64,000 nt of DNA, from positions 15,568-79,567 of the forward strand of contig NZ_JBBAKG010000018.1 of assembly GCF_040403615.1 (NCBI RefSeq). The letters run 5' to 3'. Shown here piece after piece: positions 1 through 8,692 of the stretch (position 1 is its first letter; every line of letters begins with the position of its first letter). Under the pieces are notes generated by a model. That model was not told the DNA's origin and made no database searches. It saw only the letters and a list, made by a program, of their open reading frames with translations. Source of the DNA: Haliscomenobacter sp040403615 (GTDB lineage: Bacteria > Bacteroidota > Bacteroidia > Chitinophagales > Saprospiraceae). The position numbers and the translations under genes are program-made.

Positions 1-430
1 ATTGTTCAATGTAACCATCACTTTTTGTGGCATATGCCAGGCAGTATTGTTCATTGCAACCCTGAGTTTTGATGCTTTGCAAAGCGCTCCAACCCGAAAA
101 TTGGTTGTTGAAACAATCTTGTCTGAGTTGGAATTCGTAATCGGTACAAGGTTGCAAACCTGCTAAATGTAAAGTGGCTCCTCTTGTGGTTTGGGTTTCC
201 CAAACGTTGCGGCCTTTGATTCGATACCTAAATTGATAATTAGAATTCAGCTCATGAAAACTCAATTTTACTTGACAAGAAGATGCTCCTGGGATGAGCT
301 GGAAAACATCAGGCACACTACAAGTTGTACCGTTCATTAATGCCTTAGCCTTTGTACTGCACCAAGAATAAGGAAGTAACACATAGAATAATCCCAAAAG
401 TAATATGAGGTATTGAGAATATTTTTTCAT
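1..430 (-). CDS. Secreted protein with fibronectin type III domain (C-terminus off the window)
   Basis: Read from ATG at 430, the frame stays open to base 1, so the gene is cut by the left edge. It starts MKKYSQYLILLLGLFYVLLP, a clear signal peptide. Residues about 35-120 read like a fibronectin type III module, with a YQFRYRIKG strand, a WETQ tryptophan and a YEFQLR strand followed by the usual Cys-containing linker. Such modules occur in Bacteroidota secreted adhesins and enzymes, often with a C-terminal sorting domain, which would lie outside the window. The catalytic or binding partner domain is not visible, so the function is unknown. Confidence 0.7.
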   Translation of the reverse strand, partial: MKKYSQYLILLLGLFYVLLPYSWCSTKAKALMNGTTCSVPDVFQLIPGASSCQVKLSFHELNSNYQFRYRIKGRNVWETQTTRGATLHLAGLQPCTDYEFQLRQDCFNNQFSGWSALQSIKTQGCNEQYCLAYATKSDGYIEQ

Positions 431-493
431 CTTTAAGAATTTATTTATTTGTTATGGCAAAAATAAAACTCCCCATTTAAATTGTTGTAAAAA

Positions 494-1872
494 TCAATTG
501 CTGATTTTCCCAAAGTCTCTTCTCTTTAACCACCCAAACCCCAAAAATCCCACTAAGCAACAACCACTCAATACCCACCACAAAGTGGAAAATCCCCAGC
601 TATTCGCCACATTCATCCCGATATTGGGCGCAATGATGTGCCCAAAAGACCAGGCGCTGGTATACAAGCCCATGTATTGCCCGCGGTTGCTGGGCGAAGA
701 CCGTTCTACCACAATGCTATTGGCAAAAGGTATTTGAAAGATTTCGCCAAAAGTGACGGCAATCAGGCAGAGTAAAGCAGCCAAAAATTGGTNNNNNNNN
801 NNNNNNNNNNNNNNNNNNNNNNNNNNNNNNNNNNNNNNNNNNNNNNNNNNNNNNNNNNNNNNNNNNNNNNNNNNNNNNNNNNNNNNNNNNNNAAGATTTC
901 GCCAAAAGTGACGGCAATCAGGCAGAGTAAAGCAGCCAAAAATTGGTGCGGCGTCCAGTTCAGCAGCACAAATCCAACTCCAATCAGTGCAGCACCCAGC
1001 ATCACCAGGCTGATTTTATGGTAGCGCCCTTCCAATCTAAACACCAGCGGCATTTCCACCAACGTAATGATGAGACCGTTGCCGGAGATCAAAAGACCAA
1101 TCATGTTTTCTTTCCAATGCCATTCTTCGCGCAAAAAGACGGGCACCATGCTGAAAAATTGTAAGAATGCAATGGCGTTGAGTGTAATCAGCACATAAAA
1201 GAACAAAAACTGCTTGTCTCGATATGGCGAAAGCACTTTTTCGATTGGAACCTGGATCGTTTCAATGGGTTTTGGAGCTATCTTTTTTTCTGGCAAAAAA
1301 TGCCGAAACAACAACGCTGCGCCGATACAAGTAATCCCATCCACCCAAAACAACCAACGGTAACCAAAGCCATGTGCCAGGATGCCCCCCAAAGCTGGCC
1401 CCATACCAAAACCCAGGTTGATGGCCAAACGCACCAGAGACAAGGATCGAATATAATTTTCGGGCTTGCTGTAGGCCGAAATGGAAGCCATATTGGCCGG
1501 ACGAAAACTTTCGGCCACCACCCCAACCACAAATACCGTAATACAAAGCCCAACCAAACTATGGATGTGCTCCAAAAAAAAGAAAAGCAAACCCGTGGCA
1601 AACAAAGACCAAAACATGACCTTGTAGTAGCCAATGCGGTCGCTGAGTCGGCCTCCCATAATGGAACCAATTACCGCGCCAACCCCAAAAGAAGTCAAGA
1701 CCAAGGCAGCATGAGGTTTGGAAAAACCCAGCTCCAGGGTGAGGTAAACTGCCAAAAAGGGAAAAACCATCGCTCCAGCCCGGTTGATAAAAGAAACCAG
1801 GCCAAGCATCCAGACATCACGGCTAAGGCCAGCAAATGAACTAAGGTAGGCATTGAGTGTACGAGTGAGCAT
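494..1872 (-). CDS. MFS transporter, interrupted by an artificial 100-N gap
   Basis: A 12-helix major facilitator permease of the inner membrane. The N-terminal part shows the MFS motif A, GGRLSDRIGYYKV, between helices 2 and 3, and a long chain of hydrophobic segments. Bases 738-792 and 893-947 are identical (55 bp) on either side of the N run. Removing the 100 N and one copy leaves 1224 bp, exactly 408 codons in one frame, and the protein reads through FGEIFQIPFANS without a break. The intact product is therefore 407 aa, normal for the family. Substrate cannot be predicted. It reads away from the M24 peptidase, with a spacer of about 190 bp. Confidence 0.85.
738..947. other. Scaffold gap (793-892) with duplicated 55-bp flanks
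   Basis: Exactly 100 N lie between two identical 55-bp copies (738-792 and 893-947). This is what a de Bruijn assembler with k=55 leaves when two contigs that share an end k-mer are scaffolded without being merged. The true sequence is very probably continuous, because merging restores the transporter frame. Confidence 0.9.
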
Positions 1873-2065
1873 AAGTGGTGCATTGTACTGGCGAATCGAT
1901 ATGCCAGTGGACTGATCTGGAGAATCCCTTCGCCAGTACCCTAAACACCTTGATCCAACTGTATGATTTACAGATAAGTTCCTGTCACAACCTGGATCTC
2001 CTTATTTATCCACAAATTAAATCCTGGAATAAACCTAGCCTTCACTTTGATGCTTCGATGTTGTT

Positions 2066-3418
2066 TTATTGCCCCGAATTCGGTTTGGGACGAGGAATCA
2101 AGTACAGAATTTTCTGCCGATTGTCTGCGTAGTGAACTTTTTCGCCATCAAATACTGCATTTTGCTCCAGCATGATGCGTACCTCCTTGTTCCATTCGGG
2201 CAAAAAGACTTTGTTGTTGAGCTCGATGGCGTAGGTCGTGTTCGGCAAAACGGGGTAATCTCCGGTGCCAGGTACGCCATTTTGCATGTCCCACATCCCG
2301 ATGGCGGGGCCAGCTGCGTGGCCATGATAGCCAATTGGGTGAGAATAGATTTGCGGATTCAGCCCCTCCCCTTTTGCTTTGCTGATTGTACTGGCCAGGA
2401 TATCGTTGCCGCTGCGGCCACTGCGAAACTCTCCGGTAAGGATGTCCATCAAGCGCAAGCCCTTCTGATAGGCGTCGAGCAAATAGCGTGGAGGCTCACT
2501 TTCACCTGGCTTGAGTACATAGGCATTCTGTTGGGTATCGGTATTCAACCCCAGGTAAGTGATGCCAAAATCGATGTGGACCAAATCTCCAGGTTGGATG
2601 ACCGCCGCATCGGGTCTTTGGGCAAAACTGCGGTTTTGTTCATTGCCTTTTGGGTCGGCACGTTGTGCATCACAACTGGGGTGAAACCAGGTCTCTAAGC
2701 CCAGAGCGCGTACTTTTTCGCGGTAAAACCAGACTACGTCGTCGGTAGTGGTGATGCCGGGTTGGATGACCACTTCAGAAAGCCCTTCGGCGATGATGTC
2801 GTGGGCAATGCGGCAAATTTGCTCGTATACGGTGAGCTCCGCAGGTGTGCGGGTTTCCAACCAGTTTACCGCCAGTTTTTCTCCCGAAATCAGGCGTTTT
2901 TCGTACTTATTGGCCAGTGATTCGCGGAGTTTTTGATTGTGGTAAGCGGACAATCCATCTGCGTGTCCAAAATTGACGCTGGTATTCACCGCGATGCGTT
3001 GCGGGTCGCGCGCTGCAACGAGTTGTGCCAATCGCTTCCACTGATCCGGTTCTTTTTCAGGATCCCAGGCTTTTTTGAAGACTTCGCCTACATCGTAGCG
3101 GGCGCAGGCCAAAAACTCCAGCGGCTGCCCTTTTCCTGGATCAAAAACGAGCAGCATGGTAGTGCGGCGGGCCGACAACCAGGTGGCAGGCAACATGGTG
3201 CGCAAAACGGGATCTTCGTTGTATTCCCGGGCGATGATCAGCCACATATCGATGCCTTCCTTGCGCATCAATTCAGGCAGCAAGGTCTGGCAGCGGTCTT
3301 TCAGCCAGCGGTCTTTCACTACTGCTTGCTCCCGCAAAGAAAGAATTTTCGGGCTTTGCCCACATAAAGCGTAGCATACGCTTATGGCCATTGCCAGGCT
3401 TATCATCAGTTTTTTCAT
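2066..3418 (-). CDS. Secreted M24 family metallopeptidase (Xaa-Pro aminopeptidase-like)
   Basis: 450 aa with a signal peptide (MKKLMISLAMAISVCYALCG), so it is probably periplasmic or exported. The N-terminal creatinase-like domain covers about 25-190 and the pita-bread catalytic domain about 195-440. The dinuclear metal ligands of M24 are visible: D283 (HIDFG), D294 (NTDTQ), a His in the SHPIGYHGH cluster (360-367), E399 (AIEL) and E418 (MLEQN). The family removes N-terminal residues ahead of proline or cleaves related substrates; the exact substrate is inferred. The gene seems to stand alone, with about 35 bp to the small downstream gene. Confidence 0.88.
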   Translation of the reverse strand: MKKLMISLAMAISVCYALCGQSPKILSLREQAVVKDRWLKDRCQTLLPELMRKEGIDMWLIIAREYNEDPVLRTMLPATWLSARRTTMLLVFDPGKGQPLEFLACARYDVGEVFKKAWDPEKEPDQWKRLAQLVAARDPQRIAVNTSVNFGHADGLSAYHNQKLRESLANKYEKRLISGEKLAVNWLETRTPAELTVYEQICRIAHDIIAEGLSEVVIQPGITTTDDVVWFYREKVRALGLETWFHPSCDAQRADPKGNEQNRSFAQRPDAAVIQPGDLVHIDFGITYLGLNTDTQQNAYVLKPGESEPPRYLLDAYQKGLRLMDILTGEFRSGRSGNDILASTISKAKGEGLNPQIYSHPIGYHGHAAGPAIGMWDMQNGVPGTGDYPVLPNTTYAIELNNKVFLPEWNKEVRIMLEQNAVFDGEKVHYADNRQKILYLIPRPKPNSGQ

Positions 3419-3452
3419 ACTTCAACTTTTAACAAACTTAAAAATCTACATC

Positions 3453-3644
3453 CTAAACATAATCCGTCTTTGGCCGCTCAAAGATTAACTCATAGCTCAT
3501 CTGCATGGATGAACTCATGCTGGTGAAAATTTGCACCAAACGCCAGCCTTCCTCTGCGTGCTCGGCAATGATTGAGGCATAGTCTTCTTTGGGCAGATTG
3601 TTCCAGATGTTGGTGCTCAATTTGACAAATTTATACTCAAACAT
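3453..3644 (-). CDS. Small DUF4177-like protein
   Basis: 63 aa from ATG at 3644 (MFEYKFVKL). The upstream extension to 3689 has no homologous look, so the internal start is preferred. The pattern, a short beta strand YKFVKL, then a middle HAEEGWRLVQIF, then a strand YELIFERP, is typical of DUF4177, small cytoplasmic proteins of unknown function. It lies 34 bp downstream of the M24 peptidase on the opposite reading direction of time only in spacing, both on the minus strand, and upstream of it is a spacer of about 100 bp. Confidence 0.6.
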   Translation of the reverse strand: MFEYKFVKLSTNIWNNLPKEDYASIIAEHAEEGWRLVQIFTSMSSSMQMSYELIFERPKTDYV

Positions 3645-3749
3645 GGTATGTTGTATTGTTAGGGATAAAAAAATGCATCTCGTTATCACTGCCGTTGTGC
3701 CAACATTTAGGATGCATGAGAGGCAGTGGATTATTGGGCGACATCAGGT

Positions 3750-4634
3750 TTATTTTTTTGTCAGACTGTCAAGGATTTGCTGAATTTCTTGTTCAGTTCT
3801 TTTCGCGATTTTCGCAATTTTTGAAACCGTAAGACCTTCTTTTGGCATTTCAAGAATAAATTCTATTTCCTTTTCTTCGTATGCTTTTTTTATGATCTCT
3901 TTTGTTTCTATTTCTATCGTATGGTTTCGGCTGGCAATACTCATCAGATGGAGCAAATACTTGTCATATGCAACCCGCTCCTTCTCCGGCAGTTTCATGG
4001 CGTCCAATTTTTCGTTGGCCTCTTTCAAACCTTTGGCTGAAAAAGAGGGCTTGATTTCGGCGTTCTTCAAAAAGTAAATCCACTCGTCCAGTCTATCGTT
4101 TATCCGATTTCTGAATTTACCAGTTTTGATTACCCAGTATTCTGGATAAATCTCGTGGACGCTATTTTTTTGATATACTTCAATCTGCTTGTCTGAAAGC
4201 CCAAGAATATCGCCTTTGTGGATGCCTTTGAAAACGGTCGTGCCATGATAAACGTAATCTTTCCCTTGCCCTAAATCAAAGTAGGCAATGGTGATGGATA
4301 TAACCTTTTTTACTTGAGCGTAGGCAGAGCCCTCCTTGATGTGTTCGGTGATGGCTTTCGATGCCCCGAAAAGCATCCGATGGAAGTAATCGTATTCCTG
4401 TGTATTTTGAACTTCGATGATGACAAGCTCTCCTTTTTCGTTTTCTACGAGGATGTCCACTCGGTTGAACTTGTCATCTTCCGTTTCCTTATTGCTTTCG
4501 CTATCGAGTATTTGTTTGATTCGTACTTCATCGCTGAGCAATTCAGAAAGGAAGCCTTCTAAAATATCGAAATTGGCTTTGTGGCGAAGCATTTTTTTCA
4601 TCGCCCAGTCGAAACGAACCAATTTTTTGGCCAT
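3750..4634 (-). CDS. Rpn family recombination-promoting nuclease / PD-(D/E)XK putative transposase
   Basis: 294 aa, start MAKKLVRFDWAMKKMLRHK. The family signature is present: N-terminal F-D-W-x3-K-x-M-L, then the nuclease core with D60 (FNRVDILV) and E74-V-Q76 (VIIEVQ), the D-(E/Q) arrangement of Rpn PD-(D/E)XK proteins. Members of this family in E. coli (RpnA-E) are DNA endonucleases that stimulate RecA-independent recombination. The C-terminal 60 residues (about 230-294) form a helix ending in a helix-turn-helix-like EGLTVSKIAKIAKRTEQEI segment. It is a paralogue of the next gene. No terminal inverted repeats are visible, so it is not called an insertion sequence. Confidence 0.85.
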   Translation of the reverse strand: MAKKLVRFDWAMKKMLRHKANFDILEGFLSELLSDEVRIKQILDSESNKETEDDKFNRVDILVENEKGELVIIEVQNTQEYDYFHRMLFGASKAITEHIKEGSAYAQVKKVISITIAYFDLGQGKDYVYHGTTVFKGIHKGDILGLSDKQIEVYQKNSVHEIYPEYWVIKTGKFRNRINDRLDEWIYFLKNAEIKPSFSAKGLKEANEKLDAMKLPEKERVAYDKYLLHLMSIASRNHTIEIETKEIIKKAYEEKEIEFILEMPKEGLTVSKIAKIAKRTEQEIQQILDSLTKK

Positions 4635-4652
4635 CGCGGTTAATTTTTCAAC

Positions 4653-4735
4653 AAAGATAAGCTGTTGTAGGGGGAAAAAGTGGAAATTTTTTGTGTTGTG
4701 ATTTGGGTTTCAGTGAACGGTTGGATTTTGGCGAT
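4653..4735. repeat. Dispersed intergenic repeat, copy A
   Basis: About 83 bp upstream of the Rpn gene resembles 6708-6791 at roughly 80 percent by eye. Shared words include AAAGATAAGCTGTT, TTTTTGTGTTG and GAACGGTT. Both copies lie just upstream of minus-strand genes. Copy B continues into a long hairpin; copy A does not. Confidence 0.5.
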
Positions 4736-4786
4736 CTGCAATTTTCACCATAACAGATATTTCTTCGTCACCAAGGTTGTTTTTTA

Positions 4787-5794
4787 TTATGGTGCTTCGG
4801 TATCAATTTTGTGCTTTATTTCAAGCACTTCCGCTATAGACAGGTCATTAATCTCCGCTACTTCTTCTATTGATAGTTTTTTTCGCAGACCCTTTTCTGC
4901 CGCCTGATATTTAGCTTTTTGTTCCCCCTCTTCCTTTGCATCTTCAATGTCCTTTTGTAAAGTTTCATTATGGCTGGCTATGCTGCGTTGCTCTTCCAAG
5001 AATTTATTGTATTTGCGGCGTTGGGCTGGTGTTAGTTTGCCCACATTTAGTTTTTTCTTGGCTTTTAAGATTCCCTTCGCCGTGAAACCTTCTTTTATCT
5101 CGCCTTTTTTGAAAAAATACACCCATTCGTCGAGCGTATCGTTTATTTCTTCATCGAAATCGGCTGCTTTTATAAGATAGTATTCCGGGTAAAGGTCTTG
5201 TGGAAGATTCTTGCCGTACAAATCTTGCTGTTCTTCTGAAAGACTTAACACGTCTTTTTCGTGTATGCCAGTAAATACAGTCTGACCATGATAGATGTAA
5301 TCAGCCCCCTGACCTGCTTCAAAATATACGACACTTACAGAAATTACTTTTTTAATAGTTGAATAAGGTTGACCCTCCTTGATATTCTCGACCAGTGTTT
5401 TCGCCGTGCCATAAAGGATGCGTTGAAGATAATCGTACTCCTTATTGTTCTGAATTTCAACGATAATACGCTCGTCCTTGGTATCCTTTACGAGGACATC
5501 TACGCGGTTAAATTTATCGTCTTTTGAACTTTTGTTGGCTTCGCTATCAAGTAACTCAATAATGAGGACATTTTCTTTGAGCAATTCGGACAAGAAGCCT
5601 TCTAGCATCTCAAAATTGGATTTATCGCGGAGCATGAACTTCACGAACCAATCAAAGCAAACTAATTTTTTTCTTCTGTCATATCGGCCAAAATTTGTTG
5701 CAAAAGTACAGAACAATACAAAATGCCAGGCAAAAATCTGCCTACCCTTATTTGATGAAGAATTGGATATAAGCATTTGTCGGACGGGTTTCAC
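4787..5794 (-). CDS. Rpn family PD-(D/E)XK nuclease, paralogue, 5' end probably frameshifted
   Basis: The body (KKLVCFDWFVKFMLRDKSNF onward) is closely similar to the gene at 3750-4634: FNRVDVLV and IIVEIQ give the D and ExQ of the nuclease core. The open frame extends upstream to 5794, but those first 40 residues look like non-coding DNA. In another frame an ATG at 5682 reads MTEEK and then stops. One extra A in the 7-base A run (T run 5666-5672 on the plus strand) would join MTEEKKLVCFDW in frame, which is the expected start. So either a base is missing in the assembly or the gene has a slippage-disabled start. The C-terminal KLSIEEVAEINDLSIAEV is helix-turn-helix-like. Confidence 0.75.
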   Translation of the reverse strand: MKPVRQMLISNSSSNKGRQIFAWHFVLFCTFATNFGRYDRRKKLVCFDWFVKFMLRDKSNFEMLEGFLSELLKENVLIIELLDSEANKSSKDDKFNRVDVLVKDTKDERIIVEIQNNKEYDYLQRILYGTAKTLVENIKEGQPYSTIKKVISVSVVYFEAGQGADYIYHGQTVFTGIHEKDVLSLSEEQQDLYGKNLPQDLYPEYYLIKAADFDEEINDTLDEWVYFFKKGEIKEGFTAKGILKAKKKLNVGKLTPAQRRKYNKFLEEQRSIASHNETLQKDIEDAKEEGEQKAKYQAAEKGLRKKLSIEEVAEINDLSIAEVLEIKHKIDTEAP

Positions 5795-6066
5795 GGCCTA
5801 CCGTTTCGAAGACATGGTCGGCCTGTTTATTCGTGTTAAAACGATCACCATGCCAGGTTGAAGGATAGGACCTTGAATTACCGTTTAGAGATTTTCTTGA
5901 TCACTACCTTGAAATCAAAGCGCAGAATTCGGATATCATATCCCCACTGGTTTTGGTGGAGGTCTCCTGTGGTTTTACAGCCACACTTTACACTTCCTCC
6001 CCCAGGATGGTTGACAACAACTCCCGCGCAATCTCTACCTCCTCAAATAGATAGCAGCCTACCTAT
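5795..6066. other. Spacer with no supportable gene
   Basis: A 453-bp plus-strand frame crosses this region but overlaps the better-supported minus-strand gene and has no recognisable features. A minus-strand frame ending at 5889 reads QWGYDIRILRFDF without any start codon, so it may be a gene remnant. Nothing else is evident. Confidence 0.35.
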
Positions 6067-6677
6067 TTATTCAAATGGACGGATATTCAAAAGATTGACC
6101 ATGCAGTTCTCCATATTGCCAATGGTCAAAACAAAGCTTTGTTTGACTTTTAAACCGTTGGAAAACTCTCCTGGCGTCCAATTAGGCATTTTTGCAATAG
6201 CCGCAACCAGCATTTCATCAATTTTTGGATCTTTTGATGGCATGGCAACTTGGATATCCGCAACCTGCCCCTGTTCGGTAATGGTGAATTTAATGGCCGT
6301 CAAATCATAACCCGTAAAACTTCCTGCTTCAATATTCACAATGCTATTTTTACGCTTACAGCAATATTGCTACTGCGATCAGCCAATCGAATCAGTTCTT
6401 TTTGCGCTTGATTCAAGACATCGTTACTGCCCGAAGCCGTTGTTTTTGTTCCATTTTTATATGCTGAAATTTCCACGGAAATGTATTCTTTGACCCATGA
6501 TGTGGGGTACCGTTTGTCCAAATCCGTAAGAGTGTTTATTTCAGCCAACTTATTTTCCTGAATCGAAATGAATGGTAGAACTTTGTTTACTTCAAATTTC
6601 AGCTCATTCTGAGCAAAACTGTTGAAAGCGCATCCGATCGAGAGAAGCACTACCAGTAAAAACTGATTTTTTTTCAT
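6067..6677 (-). pseudogene. Secreted TonB-like (C-terminal domain) protein, split by a frameshift
   Basis: Two frames overlap by 4 bp. The first (start ATG 6677, MKKNQFLLVVLLSIGCAFN signal peptide) ends at 6336 with NIAVSVKIAL. The second continues as KNSIVNIEAGSFTGYDL and ends with PNWTPGEFSNG, KVKQSFVLTI, the pattern of a TonB-like C-terminal domain. One added A in the run at 6346-6350 fuses them as SVKNSIVNIEAG, giving a single protein of about 200 aa. Each half alone lacks part of the fold. The options are a sequencing indel in a homopolymer, a real inactivation, or ribosomal slippage. Translation re-initiating at the GTG at 6339 is possible but less likely. Confidence 0.6.
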
Positions 6678-6771
6678 ACCTGCATTTTTAAAAAGCATTA
6701 GGAATGAGGCAAAGATAAGCTGTTTTAGGGCGTAAAAATGGTAAATTTTTGTGTTGAGGTTGTGTTTCAGG

Positions 6772-6854
6772 GAACGGTTCGATTTACGCCCGTGCCACCG
6801 TGCTTTGGCGTTGAGCGTTGGCTTTCGGTGGCATGGGCGTACATCGAACCGTTC
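6772..6854. repeat. Long imperfect inverted repeat (29-bp arms) in dispersed repeat copy B
   Basis: Arms 6772-6800 and 6826-6854 pair at 27 of 29 positions around a 25-nt loop. The sequence just to the left (6708-6771) is the second copy of the repeat seen at 4653-4735. It lies between the stop of the RsiV-like gene and the start of the TonB-like gene. It may work as a terminator or be a small palindromic mobile element. Confidence 0.7.
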
Positions 6855-6917
6855 GACGATTTTAAATTTATCGAGTTGGAAAAGCTAGTTAACCACCTTA
6901 CCGATGCCGGTTTTTAT

Positions 6918-7763
6918 TCAATTTTTAATTTTTGAAATCCCGCCGATTTCTGAAAACGGCAGCACGAACTGAGTTACACCATGCACCATTAAAAAGATCT
7001 CGCCGGCTTCGTAGTTGAAAAAGATGCCATCTTTGACCAATCCATAGCTTTTCGGCAGGTCAAACTTGAATTCTTCGTCAAATTTGAGCGGCTCCGAACC
7101 GTCCGTCGGCTTGAACAAATCCGGGGAAGCGGCCACGAAATTCTTTTCGGCAAGTGCTTTAAACGCGGCTTTGTCGGAGACCAAATCATCCCAAGTCAGT
7201 CGTTTGCCAGTCACGCAGTCAAACGTAGCTACGGCCACCGAAACATGGGGGTGATTACCGCCCATGTAGGCATTACCGTCTATTTGCAGGGTGATGTGCT
7301 TGCCGTCGTTAAACAGGATTGTGTCTTTTGATTCGACCCGGTAACCGCCTGTCATTACGCTTTCACTTTCTGTTACATCATGCGTGTGGTTGTCGAAAAA
7401 GGCTTTGGTGGCGGTTTCGAGGGTGGCGGTTTTGAACTCTTTATCGGTTGAGTTGTAAGGCAGCAATATGAACACCAAATAGCGTGTTGCCCACTCGGCG
7501 ACGCTTTTTTTCAATGCCTCGCTGCCCGCTTCAATGGTTGGGTACCTGAGTTTGATTTTGGCACAATTCGTGCTCATTTCGGGGTCGTCGCAGTCTTTGC
7601 CTTGCGTTTTTTCCATTTTGGCAGTGCCGATGATTGCGGGTTTTTCTGCCGGGGGTGTTGGGTTCGTGCAAGAATGAAAGCATGCCAGCGTGAAAAAGCC
7701 GACTGCCGCAAAAAACAGCGGGGAAAAACGAGAGGCGAACGTGAGGAATTGATTTCCGTTCAT
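6918..7763 (-). CDS. RsiV-like lipoprotein (DUF4163/DUF3298 family)
   Basis: 281 aa, with a hydrophobic N-terminus and a lipobox near LACFHSC, so probably membrane anchored and facing the periplasm. The middle (YPTIEAGSEALKKSVAEWA) matches the start of the DUF4163 fold, and the C-terminal half (GGNHPHVSVAVATFD, LTWDDLV, FEIGG-like end) matches DUF3298. This pair of domains forms the lysozyme-sensing part of the anti-sigma factor RsiV, but here no sigma-binding cytoplasmic domain is present. A ligand-binding or envelope-stress role is inferred. It is downstream of the DUF3828 gene. Confidence 0.75.
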   Translation of the reverse strand: MNGNQFLTFASRFSPLFFAAVGFFTLACFHSCTNPTPPAEKPAIIGTAKMEKTQGKDCDDPEMSTNCAKIKLRYPTIEAGSEALKKSVAEWATRYLVFILLPYNSTDKEFKTATLETATKAFFDNHTHDVTESESVMTGGYRVESKDTILFNDGKHITLQIDGNAYMGGNHPHVSVAVATFDCVTGKRLTWDDLVSDKAAFKALAEKNFVAASPDLFKPTDGSEPLKFDEEFKFDLPKSYGLVKDGIFFNYEAGEIFLMVHGVTQFVLPFSEIGGISKIKN

Positions 7764-7800
7764 TTAACATTGAATTTAGAAGTGATGTAATAAGTTATTG

Positions 7801-7832
7801 AGCCTTCGGAAGTTTGAAAACTTCCGAAGGCT
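7801..7832. terminator. Hairpin in the spacer upstream of the RsiV-like gene
   Basis: Perfect 13-bp arms (AGCCTTCGGAAGT at 7801-7813 and its complement at 7820-7832) around a 6-nt loop. No U tract follows. It lies between the DUF3828 stop (7973) and the RsiV-like start (7763), so it would separate their transcripts. Confidence 0.5.
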
Positions 7833-7972
7833 TGGTTTACGTCATTTTGCTGCGGCAGCAACACAACCAAAGTTGGTCAGAAGCCATTTGCCATTTTCCA
7901 ATTTTTAACCAATAGTGCGGCGCAAATCACCATTTGAATGATGTGTTTCATATGCAATACTTTGCACATTAA

Positions 7973-8521
7973 CTATTCACAAAAAATCCTAGAAATCAAC
8001 CATTTGCCGTTCTCTTTGACCAATTCAAACTTTTTGGCCGTATAATCCTCTAAATCCAGAATTGCTGTAACTTTTTCAGTACCTAAACCTTGGACTTCCA
8101 CCGGCGCCGTTGTCAAAAGCTTGAAATCCTCAATCTCCTGCGAACACAAGAAAAGATTGTAATCATAACCACTAAGCGGTTCTTCATCTGAGTTTTCATT
8201 TTTCCAGGTGGTTGCCTCAAGATTCTTGAACTTAGCCCGCTCAGCGTCAATATATAATTGACTGAAGTAGCCACTTTTTGCGATAATTGCAAAATACTTG
8301 TCAAATTTTACATTGTCAATCGTTGTGGGTAGGCCACCCTTGACAAATATGATACTCGACATGCCATCCGCACCAGTCTCATACCATTTGTAAAAATTGT
8401 GAACAGCATCCGTGATAGCCGCTAGTTCAGCCTGAGGATCACCTGGCGCATTATTTTTAGGTGCTTCTTGACAAGCAGAAAAAGATGCCAATGCAAGGCA
8501 AATAACAAATAATTTTCTCAT
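7973..8521 (-). CDS. DUF3828-like lipoprotein (copy A)
   Basis: 182 aa. MRKLFVICLALASFSACQEAPKN is a lipoprotein signal with the lipid-attachment Cys at 17. The mature part shows AITDAVHNFYKWY, GYDYNLFLC and a C-terminal FELVKENGKWLISRIFCE, which match the pattern of DUF3828, small NTF2-like periplasmic proteins. It is a clear paralogue of the gene at 13728-14261; the two flank the two-component system block. The function of the family is unknown. A surface or periplasmic sensor role is inferred only from context. Confidence 0.75.
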   Translation of the reverse strand: MRKLFVICLALASFSACQEAPKNNAPGDPQAELAAITDAVHNFYKWYETGADGMSSIIFVKGGLPTTIDNVKFDKYFAIIAKSGYFSQLYIDAERAKFKNLEATTWKNENSDEEPLSGYDYNLFLCSQEIEDFKLLTTAPVEVQGLGTEKVTAILDLEDYTAKKFELVKENGKWLISRIFCE

Positions 8522-8556
8522 TTTCTATTTATTACACGGTTAAGAAAATTCACATA

Positions 8557-8588
8557 CGCTGGTACAAGTTTGGAGACTTGTACCAGCG
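8557..8588. repeat. Perfect 13-bp inverted repeat
   Basis: CGCTGGTACAAGT at 8557-8569 pairs perfectly with 8576-8588 across a 6-nt loop. It lies 36 bp upstream of the DUF3828 start on the minus strand. Confidence 0.6.
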
Positions 8589-8640
8589 GTAACGCGATAT
8601 TTTTTGGTTGAGGTTGGAAGACTTGGACTAGCGGGAGTAT

Positions 8641-8669
8641 GTACGGAGAGCTTACAAAGCTCTCCGTAC
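8641..8669. terminator. Perfect 13-bp hairpin after the 458-aa secreted protein gene
   Basis: GTACGGAGAGCTT at 8641-8653 pairs perfectly with 8657-8669 around a 3-nt loop, 24 bp beyond the stop codon at 8693. There is no strong U tract. Transcription termination is likely from its position. Confidence 0.55.
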
Positions 8670-8692
8670 AATTTACTTCCTATAAAAAATGG

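Noticed and set aside
3750..5794. Insertion sequence carrying two transposases
   Set aside because: Rpn proteins are often labelled transposases, but no terminal inverted repeats or target duplications are seen.
5858..6310. Plus-strand ORF of 150 aa
   Set aside because: Overlaps the minus-strand TonB-like gene, has biased composition with many Ser/Pro and no recognised domain. It reads as the reverse of coding DNA.
6738..6935. Plus-strand ORF of 65 aa
   Set aside because: It translates the 29-bp inverted repeat and runs into the end of the RsiV-like gene.
7840..7960. Possible remnant of a third DUF3828 gene
   Set aside because: A short run resembling KNGKWLI occurs on the minus strand, but no start, frame or length supports a gene.
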